From NCBI GenBank assembly GCA_963682055.1, contig OY821749.1:5878336-5942335 (forward strand): DNA of 64,000 bases, written 5' to 3'. Position 1 is the first letter of the stretch. Every line of letters starts with the position of its first letter. The notes below the pieces were generated by a model. The model was not told the origin of the DNA. It made no database searches and worked only from the letters and a program-made list of their open reading frames with translations. Below are positions 35,001 to 48,243 of the stretch, one piece after another. The translations under genes were made by a program, and so were the position numbers. The stretch comes from Primula veris (Eukaryota > Streptophyta > Magnoliopsida > Ericales > Primulaceae).

Positions 35001-38000
35001 GCTTCACTTGAAGACGAGGAAGATCTGGAGGATGATGACGATTCATTAGGAGACTGGGCAGAGTTGGAAACCATGCGAGATACACATCCTATTTATTTCG
35101 CCAAAAAAATGGCAGAGGTATGCTAATAGTTTTATTCATTTCCGTTTTCAAAATGTTTAAACTCCCTTATCAGATTCCGGTTTTTGTGCAAAGAAAGTGA
35201 AACCAATGATAACAAATTTGTAATGATTTACAAATTTATCAGACCCACTCGTACAGGTTTTATTTATCTAGGCAGAATATAGCTTTTGGAAAAATCTAGC
35301 TTAATTTGCAATGCCATGTTACTCATTAACCTATCAGTTTTTAGCAATTAGTACACACGAATATTAAATTACTTAATTAAGGCACCAATTCATACAAGAT
35401 CAAAAGTTTAATGCACCAACTTATCAAATTTCACAATTTATGCACTTATATAGACAAAATCAACCAATTAAGCTGATCAGAATCGGTAATTCCTTACATT
35501 TTTAAAACTAATACTGGCGTACTAATTGTTCAATTTTGCGTAAGTTTGTGCTTGGTAGACCCGCTTGATCAAATTTAGTACATAAATAGTGTGTTTGAGT
35601 TGACATTTTAATGTTCGCATACTTATTATTCCATTTTGACTAGAGCGGTGTTTAAATGTTGAATTTTTATCGTATGGCGAATTATATGTTAAAACCCCAT
35701 TAGATGGTGCCTTCTTTTAGAATACTGAAACTGATAGGACTGTTTGGTCTCTTCAGGTTGTATCAGATGATCCTATAGATTTTATGAACCAGCCTCCGGC
35801 TGGACTTATTATTTTAGGGCTTCTAAAACCAGCTATTATTGATGAAGACTCTGTTATTCAAACACTTTTGCCCGAGAAAAGAATTGGTGAACCTAGCATG
35901 TATCAAACATATAGAAAAGAACCGGTAAATATAGAAGACCTTGGTAATATTAGTGGGATATCATCTCAAGATGGGTCCACCTTGGAAGCGGATTTGGAGA
36001 ATGTCAAAAACCTTGGAATGGGGACTGCGTTTTATAAACTACAGATGATTAACGTTCAGTTGATTTCCGCTCATGGACAACAGGTAAACTTTCCTATAGA
36101 GGAAAAGGGTGTAGATTTTAGTTCATACACCCTTCTTGATTATTTTTGATAAGAAGTGGTATGGTACTTTCAATTCCTGGATAGCAGCCCTATATTTTAC
36201 TCCATGAAATATTACTCCTGTAACACCACTCTTTTTTATCTTTAACACCATTCCAAATGCAATCATAGTAATTGGCAACTTTTGTTATCAATCTAAACAA
36301 ATAGTCCATTTATCGTGTATGAAACCATCTTCCAAGTATATAAATGAAGACCTTGATCTTTTTGAGTGAAGATTTAACAGTAGTTCCCGTACTTGTACCA
36401 AGCTTCTATTCGATCCTCATAGTTTCAGTTGAAACACTAAACCTCCTTGGCTCCTCATATTTTTGGTAAAATTTCTTTTGGTCCTCATAATTTCAATTGA
36501 AACACTATTGATCGCCATAGTTTGTGTAAGTCATTTTTTAGACAAGTATTTCCATGTCTGACATTATTTTTATGACTAGCGGTGTAATTTTCTTGAAAAT
36601 GAGAACCAAATCTGTTGTATTTATACTATGAGGACCATTTCTGAGTTACTTGATTATGTGGAGAAATGGATACCAAATCGAAATTAATTTTTTGAAGCTA
36701 TAGAACGCCAATTTTGAAATTCACGCAATCCATTCAGAGGCACAAACGTCTTTTTTCCTTCGTGATGACAATCATAAATGAATTTGAATGATTAAATTTA
36801 AATGAAACCAGAAAGCGAATTTTGTGAGTTCTTTATGCAATTATTATGCAGGCTGTGGTTGAAGTAGATAAGTTGAAGAAAACTCGACCAGATGCTATTG
36901 CACATTCAGCTCCAAAGATCATGTCTCGTCTTAAAGCCGGTGGTGATGAGACAGCTCATGCCGTTAAGTCACTCTGCTGGAGGTGCAATGGAATTAAAGC
37001 ACAGGTAGACCCTCTCAATCTGTATATTTGGTTCTGAAAATTTCGTTTGTGCCAGTGTGTCTCTCTCTCTCTTCCCTCTCTATCACTTTTTTCAGGTATG
37101 CATATACACTACTAGTTTATCGTAACGAACCCATAACAAGTACACGCGCCTAGTCCTATTAGATTCTTATACGAATGGAAAGAGAAAAATAATCGAAACA
37201 AATATTGCTGATTAGATTGTAAGCAGTTGAGAACATAGGGGACTTCGTCACAGATAATAGAAACTCATGGATGCTTTTCTCATTACCAAAACAAATCATC
37301 CTTAAAGCTGCAGTATAAAGAGAAGTCTTGAGGGACGATTAGGGTGCAGTCAGGGGCGGTACTCTATTGTTTTTCAAAATAATTTATATATAAACTATTC
37401 TCGCAACTCCTTAATTTTTTTTTTTGTCAACCCTTTCAAAATTATATATTGTTACTGCAATAACGGACTATGATTTTTTATATGCTCATAATAGTAATAC
37501 TTTAAAAAAAACATTGCAAGTTACCTTTAACATACCATGTTGACACATACACATCTTTTGAATATTAAACTAAAAAATTAATTATAATAACAAATAGACT
37601 ATAGTTTCTTAATTTTACCTTTTTGTACCTTCGTTTCTTCATATTTTTCCTTTTTTTTATCTTTGCTTATTAATTTTTCTTTTTATACCCTGATTTCTTT
37701 ATTTTTTCTTTTTTGTCCATTTTTAATGCTGGCACGTGACTGCACGTGCCTTTTTTGCTATGGGTTTTTTAAAGTTTGAAAAAGAAAGTCATAATTCACA
37801 AAAAATAAAAATAAACCAGGGTAAAAAAAGAAAAAAGATGAAACCGAGACAAAAAAAGGTAAACAAATGAAGAAATGGAGGTAAAAAATGCATAAATTCC
37901 GGTTTTTCCTTTCTTTATATTTTGAAATATTACGTGCTTTTATTTTGGCAACCCCAAGCATTTGGTCCTAGTTCCGCCCCTGCCTGCAGTTTAATATTTA

Positions 38001-39146
38001 GAACAGTAGAATATGCTATAATTTCTTATTTTTGTCTCTTTCCTTTTATACTAGTGAAATTCATCCTTGCCAGTTGAATATAAACTGAAAATCTTCCCCA
38101 AGAAACTTGTTGCCTGTTCTGCAACTTCTATTAATTAATTCATCGAACCTTAATTTATGTTGAATATTTGAGTTCTTAATGGTTACCTCACAAGACCATC
38201 GATTATATCAACTTCGAGGGACATTTTTTAAAGTATTAGGGAATATACATATGTATACTCTTCCGTCGTTTTGGTATCCTTAATTAACAATCCATTTCAG
38301 TATTACGACCCCTACTATTGTTCTTTCCATATTGAACCCTCTACTTTTACTCTCAGTTTTGTACTCTAACGTCATTTAATGGATGGAATTATGGTCATCA
38401 CTGCCACGTCACCCATTTGCTGTTAGACGTAAGAGTATTTTCGTCATTCTTTTAAACCTACTTAAAAACCCTAATTCAACTGTCCAGTTTCATTATTTTA
38501 TAACTCATGTATATCCAACAAACAAGACACTTAAACAAGAACGGAGGGAGTATAATATGCGTGTGACTGTGTGTTTGTTGTAGGAATATACAATGACTTT
38601 TTAACAAATGTTTCAGGAGGCTACAATTATCAGCGTAGACTCACTTGGTTTTGACGTCAGAGTTTGTTCCGGGAAGCGGATAGAAACACTACGGTTTACA
38701 TTCAGCATACGGGTACTTCAAAACCTTCATCTTCAATAATCTTATATCAAGATGACTTCTTATCCTAGCTCTTCCTAGAAACTTCTTGCAGCACTTTTAA
38801 AATAAATAAAAAACATTGTTTTCTCAATATTATTATTTTCATTGAAAATTTGTATATGTATAATATTAATTTGTTCCAGCCCTCTCTATCTTTCTCCAAC
38901 ACGTGCACAGCCGCACACATATCCTTAGTCCAACAGTGGTTGTCTTTTTGCAAATGCTAAAATTGGTTTGCTACTTTGGTAGGGGGTAAATTGGTGGGGG
39001 TAAAAATAATGCTCCCGCGAAACTAAAATTATGATATGCAGGCTTGTTCAGAGTATAGTGCAGAGAGACAATTGAACGATCTTCTGTTCCCAAGGACTCA
39101 CCACTACCAGCAAAATAAGAAAGAAGCTCACCAAACAGAGTTGTGA
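32095..39146 (+). CDS. Plastid split-barrel (PNPOx-like)/DUF2470 protein
   Basis: Resembles Arabidopsis proteins annotated as pyridoxamine-phosphate-oxidase-like with a C-terminal DUF2470. The related GluTR-binding protein regulates tetrapyrrole synthesis, but this gene's own function is not established. Ten exons: 32095-32180, 33307-33499, 34030-34132, 34231-34298, 34737-34904, 34995-35117, 35757-36083, 36852-37004, 38617-38712 and 39042-39146. All joins keep phase, giving 473 residues. The N-terminus (MQTIKPISTTNLRFSTARIS) looks like a chloroplast transit peptide. Next comes the split barrel (RLSPAETTRTIIEV, LMFSGLVTDEDHDSIFWPDL, NIYFQVKNDEDI). A long Asp/Glu tract covers about residues 170-235, then GDWAELETMRDTHPIYFAKK. 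The C-terminal DUF2470 region has DAIAHSAPKIMSRLKAGGDE, SLCWRCNGI and ISVDSLGFDVRVCSG. Introns 1, 6 and 8 contain miniature elements. Substrate or cofactor binding cannot be judged. Confidence 0.9.
32395..32462. repeat. Short hairpin in intron 1 of the DUF2470 gene
   Basis: Arms of about 30 bp (ACAAAATGTAAAAAACTAAT and its reverse complement, ending ATTTTGT) are separated by a 5-6 base loop and differ by one gap. It is probably a tiny MITE remnant. Confidence 0.75.
37351..37982. mobile_element. hAT-type MITE in intron 8 of the DUF2470 gene
   Basis: The termini are CAGGGGCGGTAC and GTTCCGCCCCTG, inverted copies. The flanks GGTGCAGT and CCTGCAGT give a 6-of-8 match for an 8-bp target duplication. 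The interior is AT-rich with no transposase. Terminal sequence and duplication length fit the hAT superfamily. Confidence 0.75.
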
Positions 39147-39691
39147 CCGTCTAAATTAGCAGCAACCTGTATTGTTATCTATTCGTCTGTTGACTGATAA
39201 CCGAATATCACATCTGTAGTGTACCTCTTGTTCAGGAGCATTACAAATTGTAAATTCTTAAATTCAATTGTTTGTTGTGATATATAAATTTATAATAAAC
39301 GTGATTTGACCAGAACGACCACATGAAATATCCATTTATAATTCTATTTATTATTGAATTCAACGGTAAGTGAATGACTTGCTCGACTGTGCCTTGTAGT
39401 CGGAAGGATGGCCAATGAAATACAAAATTGATTCGAAAATGACAAATATCCCTAAAGTTAAATAAAAAGAACCAGAAAATAGAAAAACTCAAACCTTTGG
39501 GATCACGACTCTGCGTCAATTTTATAACACTGGAGGTGCTCATTTGCATATTTCTCATAGCGAAGCTCAAGCTAAATATATTGTCGTGAATCCCCCTCTT
39601 ATACTTTCTTTTATGAGGTTCAGTTTATTATCATAAAATAACGGGTACGAGTAAGTAGCATAACAACAATTTAGCATGCAACAATTAAAGA
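39147..39691. other. Spacer between two converging genes
   Basis: The DUF2470 gene (+) ends at 39146 and SARD4 (-) ends at 39692, so this 545-bp stretch holds both 3' UTRs. No terminator structure or extra gene is seen. Confidence 0.6.
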
Positions 39692-41827
39692 TTATTTTTG
39701 AAGCTGTCGGTTTTTCAAAAAAGTCTCGTACACTAGCTGAGCACTCAACATATCTACAGTAGCAGAACCAACAGACTTAAACACAGTAATCTCGTTCGAA
39801 TTTCTCCTCCCGACTTTCTCTCCCATAACCAACTCCACCAAGTTTCCGGCCACCTCATGGGGCGTAATGACCCCCCTCTTAAAAGCTCCAATAAGCTCAC
39901 CTGCCTCCATCATCGCTACCTCGTTATCAACATAAACCCTCCCCTTTCTTATAGCCTCATCATCACATTCCCTCATGGACTCTGTATATGAACCTACCAA
40001 GTCCAAGTGGGCCCCTGGTTTTAGATGTACCCCTTCCACCAATGGAGTTTGCGAATTGGTGGCGCAGCTGATAATATCCGCCTGTCCCACGGCATCAGCT
40101 AAATCTTCGGATGTCTCGAAAGAAATGCCGCTAAAGTTGGGGTCGTTGAGCATTTTGTTTGCAAGTGCTCTTGCCTTGGCTGTATTTCTGTTCCAAATTA
40201 TCACCTGTTGAGATAAGGATCATAAAGTTCAAAAAATGTAAACAAGTTCAGACACACACACATGCATAAAGTTCTCCCAAATGAATATAATACCTGCACA
40301 GATTTTATTTGAACTCTTAAGAAAAATAGTTTTTCTTGTCAAAACTTGTGTCAATTTCTACTACTGCCATGGTTTTTAGTCATTCCCAATTTGAAAAAGC
40401 ACATTTTGACCATGGTTTATTTCAAATAAAGTAGTACATGATTTTACGCGATTTTAATTGAGAAGGCGTTTATTCCATAAATCCTAATGTATAGAAAATA
40501 AACCCAACTTCTGCCATGGTTTTTAGTCATTCCCAATTTGAAAAAGCACATTTTGACCATGGTTTATTTCAAATAAAGTAGTACATGATTTTACGCGATT
40601 TTAATTGAGAAGGCGTTTATTCCATAAATCCTAATGTATAGAAAATAAACCCAACTTCAGGGGAGGCCGGTCAACATTTTTTTGCACGATTGTACGTGAT
40701 AAAAATTGAGAGGGTGCTTAAACGTATAAGTAAATAAATAAATATTTTTGATCTGTTCATTTCTAGATCATGGCGATCAACTTTTTGACCATCGGGACCT
40801 ATGAAGACCAGATAATAGGTTAAAATAAAACTGTAAGGATCAAACAGGGTTACATAGATGTTGGTTAAGCTATCGTTCCGGTTTCCACAGAATATCTGAA
40901 TCTCTGGGATCACCCCTGTGTTACTTTTTTTGCAATTTAATTACAAGAGAAACTTGAGGAATACTCATATAGGGTATGGAAAAACTTAATATAGAATATC
41001 GGGCGGGCCTGCTCGTTTATATAATTCCCACTGAGTGGGAGAGTTGAAAATGAGTTGGTGATACCTTTATAGCCCAAAACATATAATTAACCAGAACATA
41101 TAACACCTAAAAGTTTAGTTGTATGTTTTGAGAATAAAAGTTTTGGTTTGTAGTTTTTGGTAATTAAACTTGAAAAGTTGCATATTTTGATAATTTTTCC
41201 AACTTTCTATTTATACAAAGAGTTGACTTATAAAGTGGAAGATACCCAAATCCCTAAATGAGTATTTGTGAACTTATGTTGTGGAAAAAAGAGTAACATG
41301 TTTATGTCAAAAAAAGAGTGAGGTAGATCGACCTTGTTGATGGTGGGGCGGACGGAGAGATGGGCGGTAACGAGGTGGGGGGCAAGGGCACCTGCGCCTA
41401 TCATAAGTAAGATTTCAGAATCCTGTCTAGAAAGATACGACGAGGCCAAGGCAGAGACAGAAGCAGTCCTGTACAAGGTGAGCTCCGTCCCGTCCAAAAC
41501 AGCAATGTTGCGTCCGTTAACGGCATCAAACAGGACGTAAGTTGCATGGACACCGGGGATGTCGTCGGGGTTGTTGGGGTGTGTGGTAACGAGTTTGATG
41601 CCGATGTAAGGGAGGAGGGAGGGAGAGAGGGACCAGGAAGGCATGATGAGGAGCGATGAGTTGTTTGAGTTTTGGGAGCTGGTTTGGTGAGTGGTTCGGT
41701 GTGGCGATTCCATAGTGGTGTGTGAGAGTGGGAGTGTCGTTTTTAGATGGTTTATTAGGGTGATATGGGTTAGTGTTGATTGGATTGTTGAGGCGTCTAT
41801 GAATATTGGAGATGCTGCTGTCGCCAT
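39692..41827 (-). CDS. SARD4: SARD4-like ornithine cyclodeaminase/mu-crystallin family reductase
   Basis: In Arabidopsis SARD4 reduces 2,3-dehydropipecolic acid in plastids to pipecolic acid, a signal for systemic acquired resistance. Two exons: 41333-41827 and 39692-40204, joined as PTINK|VIIWNRN, giving 335 residues, close to the known size. Family marks are the N-terminal substrate region (IDASTIQSTLTHITLINHL), IKLVTTHPNN, LFDAVNGRNIAVLDGTELT, LYRTASVSALASSYLS, the Rossmann dinucleotide loop MIGAGALAPHLV (about residues 142-153), SCATNSQTPLVEG, HLDLVGSY, the D-N-E motif in VYVDNEVAMMEAGE, and the C-terminal ITVFKSVGSATVDML. The first exon is rich in Ser/Thr near the start, compatible with a short plastid signal. 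The intron (40205-41332) contains an exact 147-bp tandem duplication. Three TTGAC cores lie within about 130 bp upstream of the ATG. Confidence 0.93.
40364..40657. repeat. Exact 147-bp tandem duplication in the SARD4 intron
   Basis: The unit starts CTGCCATGGTTTTTAGTCAT and ends AAACCCAACTT, at 40364-40510 and again at 40511-40657. I found no mismatch between the copies. It has no coding sequence. The identity implies a very recent duplication or an assembly artefact. Confidence 0.95.
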
Positions 41828-41895
41828 TGATGGAAAATTAATGTGTTCAAGAGGGAGAAAATGGTTGAGGTTTGTTTGGTAATGCTGCTGACTCG

Positions 41896-41959
41896 GTCAA
41901 TATTACAAGATTCATAATTTTTGTAAGTCAACTTCGCCAAATAATAAATTATAAGTCAA
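41896..41959 (-). promoter_or_regulatory. Three W-box cores upstream of SARD4
   Basis: Minus-strand TTGAC cores lie at 41955-41959 (TTGACT), 41927-41931 (TTGACT) and 41896-41900 (TTGACC), all in gene orientation. W-boxes bind WRKY factors and are common in immune genes. The pattern fits the known pathogen induction of SARD4, but the core is short and may recur by chance. Confidence 0.45.
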
Positions 41960-42429
41960 GTTCATTCGGGTATAGTTTCTTTATATCTGTCGTTTTTGTA
42001 GTTTAGTTATGTTTTTAGGTCGTGAATGGGTGAATTAAAACAATATAGTTTTTAATATTAAAATCAGAATAAATAGAAAGAAATTATTTTTCCAACAATA
42101 TTAATAGGGGGTTACATCACAACTGTCTCTTCGAAGCTTATTGTCTGTGACAAACGAAAAACATGAAACGTAAAAAAAAAAATGAATTTTAAATTATCTC
42201 CAAAGGCCAAATACATTGGGAGGTCGTACAATTTTGGCAGATGAAGCAGCAGAGACACATAAACGACTATAATTGTAAGGCACTCAAGTCTTTAACTGCT
42301 TAATGATGTGTTCAGGCGGCAACCCCTCTGTGAACATTGCCATCTTAGTCTGCCACATCCACTTGTATAATGAAGGGTAAGGCATAGATTACGGCTCCAA
42401 CTGCATAACCAAATGCCAAATTAGCAAAA

Positions 42430-45400
42430 TTATAAAACACAAATTTCTTCAATTTCAAATGATGTCCTTTCAACTGCCCTCCACACATCTTCATCAACAG
42501 CAGGTGATATATCCTGTTTGAGCTACCGATTACAAAATTAAATAGATTGATCAATCATTTAAGGTTTCGAAACGACTGAAATTCACTAATCCAGAAAAAT
42601 ATAATCAAGGTAGAAAATCAAATGCCACATCCAGATTCCAGACTATAGGGGCAAAATCCGTAAACATCTAAACAGAGTTAAAAAAAAGCTTCAACTTGGA
42701 GCTATAAGTAATTGAGAAGAAGAATTTAGTAACACAACAGCATAAGGATCTACTTTGGTTTGTCCTCAAGATTCATCAAGTTTTGCCTCACTGTTGTTTT
42801 CACAAGTTTTGGTCTTTTGAACTCCAAAGAAACTAAACTTTTGGCTTAATTGTTTTCATGTTATTTCAAATTTTGGATTAAAAGAAAACACAGATCTACT
42901 AACGAATCTCTTTCAAGAACTAACATAATTTTGCAAAACATATTTGTGAATAATATGCCATTGTTTTCGTAAAGTTTGTACTATTCTGTATACTTCTCAC
43001 TTCTCAGAACAAGGAACTAGTTGTGACATAAAAATGACCTTTTTGCGGGCCTCTCTTGCAAGAATCTCAACTGGAAAAAACAGAGTAATAGGTATGAAAA
43101 AGTTTAAACACCAACCTTTTCACTGGTTTTTAATATTTTAGGCATATTTTCTATTCTTTCTGCGACTTTTATGGCCTCAAGCCACCATTCATTTTTGTTT
43201 GGGGTATCCATAGTACTTTCAAGATCATTAAAGGGTATAGCCTCAGAGCCACTCTCATGGCCTTTGTCTTTTGGGCCTATGTTGGGGCTATCAGTACTAA
43301 ATGTAAGCGCATCGTCAGGAACAGCATCTTCTGGGATTGACCGCAAAGGGGACCTGTAACCTGGTGTGTTGTAAACAAAAGAAATATTATAACACGTCAA
43401 TAAATATCTTAAAGGATTTATTACCCTAAGGTCCTAACTATGAGTCTATAACCTGATTTCGATTTTGTACTAACCACGAAATTTAGCCGTTAGTATACTA
43501 ACGTCTCATTTCTTGGCGATTTAGTATACTTCCTGTACCAAAAGGCAATAATCATAGGTCGGGTGGCATTTAATTAAAAGTTTAAACTGTTCTGTACACC
43601 AACATATCATGAAAACCAGATCTCACTAACCTATCATTTTTTTATGTTTGATGTACTAACCTAATGAACATGGATCAATCAGGGTACCTCTGTTTAAATT
43701 AACGGTATTACTAACTTTTTATGATCACTTTTATACACTAACGATTTAATAGTTATCACTTTTCTAGGACCAACTATCACTTTGGTATATCAACCAATAA
43801 CTAGGGTGTACTGATTGAGCAAACGTTAGTTTAGTTACTTAATTACAGAAAACAATGTATGTTGGTGTAGAAAATTGGACAAAACGTGATACGTTGGTCT
43901 AGAAAACGTTAAAAAGACCCAATTAAAAAAGCAAATATTTTGCATACTGTTCTACAATTTGTTTCACTTTTGTACCCTGCCTATCCATCTTTTTCATAAT
44001 TCGTCCGCAAACTATTATTCTTTTATGCAGTGTATAAAAGCAAAAAGGAATATTACGTTAAGGTACTAAATGCTAACTTATACAGGTTAGCGTACAAAGT
44101 CAAAAGATGATGATACGTTAATGACCAATATTGTAATTAATCCTATGATAAGCTCAATTAAGAAAAAAAGAAAAAAGGTGCTATACCTCTGCAATCAGGA
44201 TCATGGCATTTCTGATAGTAAGCAGCCCTTCTTAAATCAACAACATATATTACTGAATCAAAGAGAATATAAAATGTCAGTATGCATTTCTTACCGTTCA
44301 ATATAGATAAGTGAAGGTGCAAGAATGTTGGTCTATAAGAAACTGTTCCGAGAAAAAGGACTATTATGACCAACAAATTAAACATTCTGTTAACAAATCA
44401 CACTCCCAAGAAGCTAGGAGACGTGAAAATGCTTGATATTAAACTAAGACGTGAAAAAGTTTAATATTACACTTACACTTTAAAGCAAAAATGCTAGTTC
44501 TTTCTGCCTCTTCAGCCAAGTGAATAAGGAAGAGAAGTTTAAAAGAAAGGGATAATACCGTGGAAGAATAAATTTGAGGACAGCTATTGTAATGTGAAAG
44601 GAGCAAAATACCATGTCTCAAACAAGAGGTGAGAACACATGAAACATTACCATGATTGCTTTTGTGTTCTCTGCCAATTCTTTCACAGTATCTGTTTCTC
44701 AACATGTTGTAGACCATCAAACCGTACTCTGAGAACCAATACCAACTTTGAATTTTGCCTGACATTGTAAAATAAATCAGCAAAAGAACACAAGGCAAAA
44801 TACCTTGTACACAACATGATCTTAACAAACAAGAAGCCTTCAACTCGTTTTCCACTGCCCAAACATAAAGTAAGTTCTGATTCTATTAATACAAACAAAG
44901 ACCGCCAAAGATAACTTCAATGGTCAAGTCCTCATATTCTAAAATCAGAGTCAAGTTCTTCAGGTGTGCAAACTCCCTCAATTGGTCGGTTAATATTCAC
45001 AAACAAACTCGAAGAAAGAAAACACAGAATTTTTCACATTGACATGGTTGTAAAAGAGGAACCAAATATATTAAATTACCTGGGACAGTGCCATTGGAGG
45101 CAATGAATACTAGAAAAGCATCCAAAACTGGAAACGGTGACTTTCCCATCAAATAAGTCTTATTGTCACTTGAACAAGAACTCAAAGTGTACACATGAGA
45201 GATTCCAAATCTCTTCTGTACAGGGCTATTTACCTATCATAATTCCAAAAGCTAATAGTCTCAGTTTAAACAGAAAGCATGTTGGTTTTTCATCCAGAAA
45301 AATTAGACATCATTAACATAAAATTGGGGAATAAATCACTTTTGTAGACCATGCTATCAGCTTCTAACATGAGTACAAAAAGTAAATACCTATCTACAGA

Positions 45401-48243
45401 AAATCAAAAGATTAATTCACCAACCTATCATAATTCCTAGTTTACACATCAAACTATCCCAAAATCAAAAGATTAATTTACTAAAAGTTAAAAATTAAAG
45501 TTGGTCTACTAATTGTTCAATATTGTGCAGAATGATGGCATAGTATATCCGTTTAATCAAACAATTAATACATAGTAAGTGCTTTTGATTTAAACTGTAA
45601 GTCGGTGTACTATTTGTTTCATACTGAGTAAATTAGTGGTGTTTAAATTGTGAATTGTAACAGTATGGTTCACTAATTGTTTAAAAGCTGATAATTTTAT
45701 GTACGAAAGTGATTTTTTCAACGTAAAAAATATGTAGAGAAATGGGAAAAGTCTCATCAAATTCCATTCACCTCTGTCTCAAATTGTAAGGTCTTAACAC
45801 AATCCATATCCAAATCCAAATTACAGAGCAAAAGCTTCTCGCAGTCAATGTCAATGTTGCAAATCAAAGATGACATGAATACATCTTCTTCGCTCTACAT
45901 AGAACCAGTAAACAGTCATAAATTCGACACATCTACATCTATCCGTATTGGATAGGTCACACCATGTTCGTTTGAAATGCTGTTGAAGAATTTCTTACCA
46001 ATGCCTTGCTTCTATGACGCCCTGAAGGTACAAGAACGGCGTTTTTTCCTGCTTTTGATGATAGATACAAGCGAAAGCAGCGGTTTCTAGTGTACACGGC
46101 ATTGTCCACAAACAACTGGCTTGTGCTAACAGATGTCGACTCTTTTAAAATAAACAGTTTCTCCATTCTTGTGTCATTGTTCTTCAAACTACATATCCTC
46201 GAGCATATCTAACATAAAAGATTCATTGCAGAAATTTGATTTTCAGGTATTCATTATATCTGGATAAAACAGTTCCTTGTTACATCAAGGATAGCATGTT
46301 ATTTTTTTTTTTTGTCGGACATACCTCGGCAACAAATGCTCCAGCATGTGAATTGTCCTTAAACGCAGTCTTCTCTAAACGGATTATTAAATGACGCGAA
46401 AACTTTTCTGTCAACAGATACTATCAAAAAATTAAAAAGGTAACCAAGGTTTCTTTCAAAATTATGGGCAATAAAGTTCAACCTACAAGACTGACAGGTA
46501 AATTCTAAAACAGGCATTAAAGGCACTGAGTTCTCTTATCTCTCTACATGCATTGTCACACACTCATGAAGACCTTTATTGAGCAAGTACATGCAATGAA
46601 TACATGTTTACTACTCTAAATTATAATTTTTTTTACAAAAATCTCAAACTTGATGTGGTAGATAAGTTTGACAGTTTTGTAAAGGGCTATCATACAACTC
46701 GGCATACAAGTACGTAAATAAAGTAATTAAGAAATAAGTAACACTCGAGCTCTAAAACAGCAAAAAGAAGGAAGCGGAAGAGTAATGGAATTTTTAATAA
46801 AATTAAGAAATACAGTACTACATATTATTATCTCTTATGAAAACTGCCAAGAACAACAGAAAAGGATGGTTGTACGTACCTTCAGTAGAAGAATCAAGCT
46901 CTACAATCCAATCTTGGTCTCCTACTATTGAGTATTTCTCCAATAACGCATCAAAAACAACAGAGATGAGAAGATCTACCATTTCATCTCCATCCTTGTT
47001 GCTATTTTCTCTTTTATAAAACTCCAAATCAAAGTAGAGGTGGCATGGTGATCCCTGATTAATAATAATAATAAAAAAGTTAATCCAAGTATAAACTCTG
47101 CTAATATATCCCTATATTTTTTGGAGTAAATTTAACTACAAATTATTACACTCCCAAAGAGGAAGGGGGAAATAAAGGCTTTGCACCAGTTACGGAAGAA
47201 TAATCATGTCCATCATTGCCAGCAAAAACAAACCCCATATTATTTCTCTTCTCTTAAAAAGAAAAGAGAAGAAGAAGATAAAACTGCATAATAGCTGAGG
47301 AAGTGTCCAAAACTTGGTTACATCGATAATGATACATGAAAATCTCTAAATGGCTTCAAGAAAAAACAGATATCAAGTGCTTAAGTCTTAAGAGCATTAA
47401 GACTATACTTGATGGTTACCTCTAAAGAAAAGAAAAGTCAATAAAGGGATTGTTACCTCCTGAATTACTTCATAATGATGACGGAACTTAGGATTCATGT
47501 CTTTGTACCTAAAATTAAGATATAAATATTTTAAACATATGATTTATAACGGCAAAAAAACGAGCATAAAAAGAATTTTTTTGGTAGAAATAAAGAACCT
47601 TCTCCAGAACTCTTCATATGTTGAAACAAGGAACCTCCTTTGTCCAAGCAAATGATCTTGGTAACTAAAAATACGAGTATGTCTGTGCTCTTTCGCGAAT
47701 TTCATTGCCTCATCTTGCCTAGGAAATGTGGCCCATACATCTTCGCTGGGGATTAAAAGAAAATATGTTAAAGAGATATCACAGAAACGATCACTTCCAG
47801 AAATATAGATGAAAGAAATATGTAACATAAACAAATAACCGCCCACCTTAATTTTTTCTGTTCCGCTAAATCAACATGGATTTCACGTAATAAACAAAGT
47901 AATTGCCTTGGTCTTTTGGGGGCCACCCCATGTGGAGAACCATAAAATACGACCGGGGAAAAATGCTTCCTTTTGTTACCTTTGTTTCCATCGCCAGCTA
48001 TTGAACCAATCTGCCAGGTAAAGAAATTGGATATAATAAAGGACTTGACCGGTTGACCCTAAAGAAGGATAAAAGCAGTACTAACACATACCTTTTGGTA
48101 ACGAAGCTGAAGATCTACAGCATTTTGTTGTTCCTTAGGGGAAGTTTTTGAAGTTGGAGAATTGTCATATTTGAAACCCTCTTTTATAGGACTGTTTTTC
48201 TTTGATTTTTGTTTGTCGCCTCTCCTTTCTCTAAAAGCGGATT
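42430..48243 (-). CDS. PRIMPOL: PrimPol (primase-polymerase, CCDC111 family)
   Basis: An archaeo-eukaryotic primase that can restart DNA synthesis ahead of lesions and extend as a translesion polymerase. Thirteen exons resolve in phase: 48092-48243, 47847-48010, 47599-47745, 47457-47508, 46880-47054, 46325-46407, 45999-46208, 45772-45894, 45080-45233, 44651-44758, 44187-44252, 43116-43360 and 42430-42513, giving 586 residues without the start exon. Catalytic motifs are present: HLYFDLEF (the DxE metal site), FSRHLI (SxH) and LFVDNAVYTRNRCFRLYLSS (third Asp). The zinc knuckle is complete: RYCERIGREH with YQKCHDPDC. Upstream are SPVVFYGSPHGV, VWATFPRQDEAMKFAKEH and RRFLVSTYEEFWRR. The acidic C-terminus (VDEDVWRAVERTSFEIEEI) recalls the RPA-binding tail of animal PrimPol; that is an inference. 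The first exon must supply one base of phase and was not found by eye. Confidence 0.93.
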
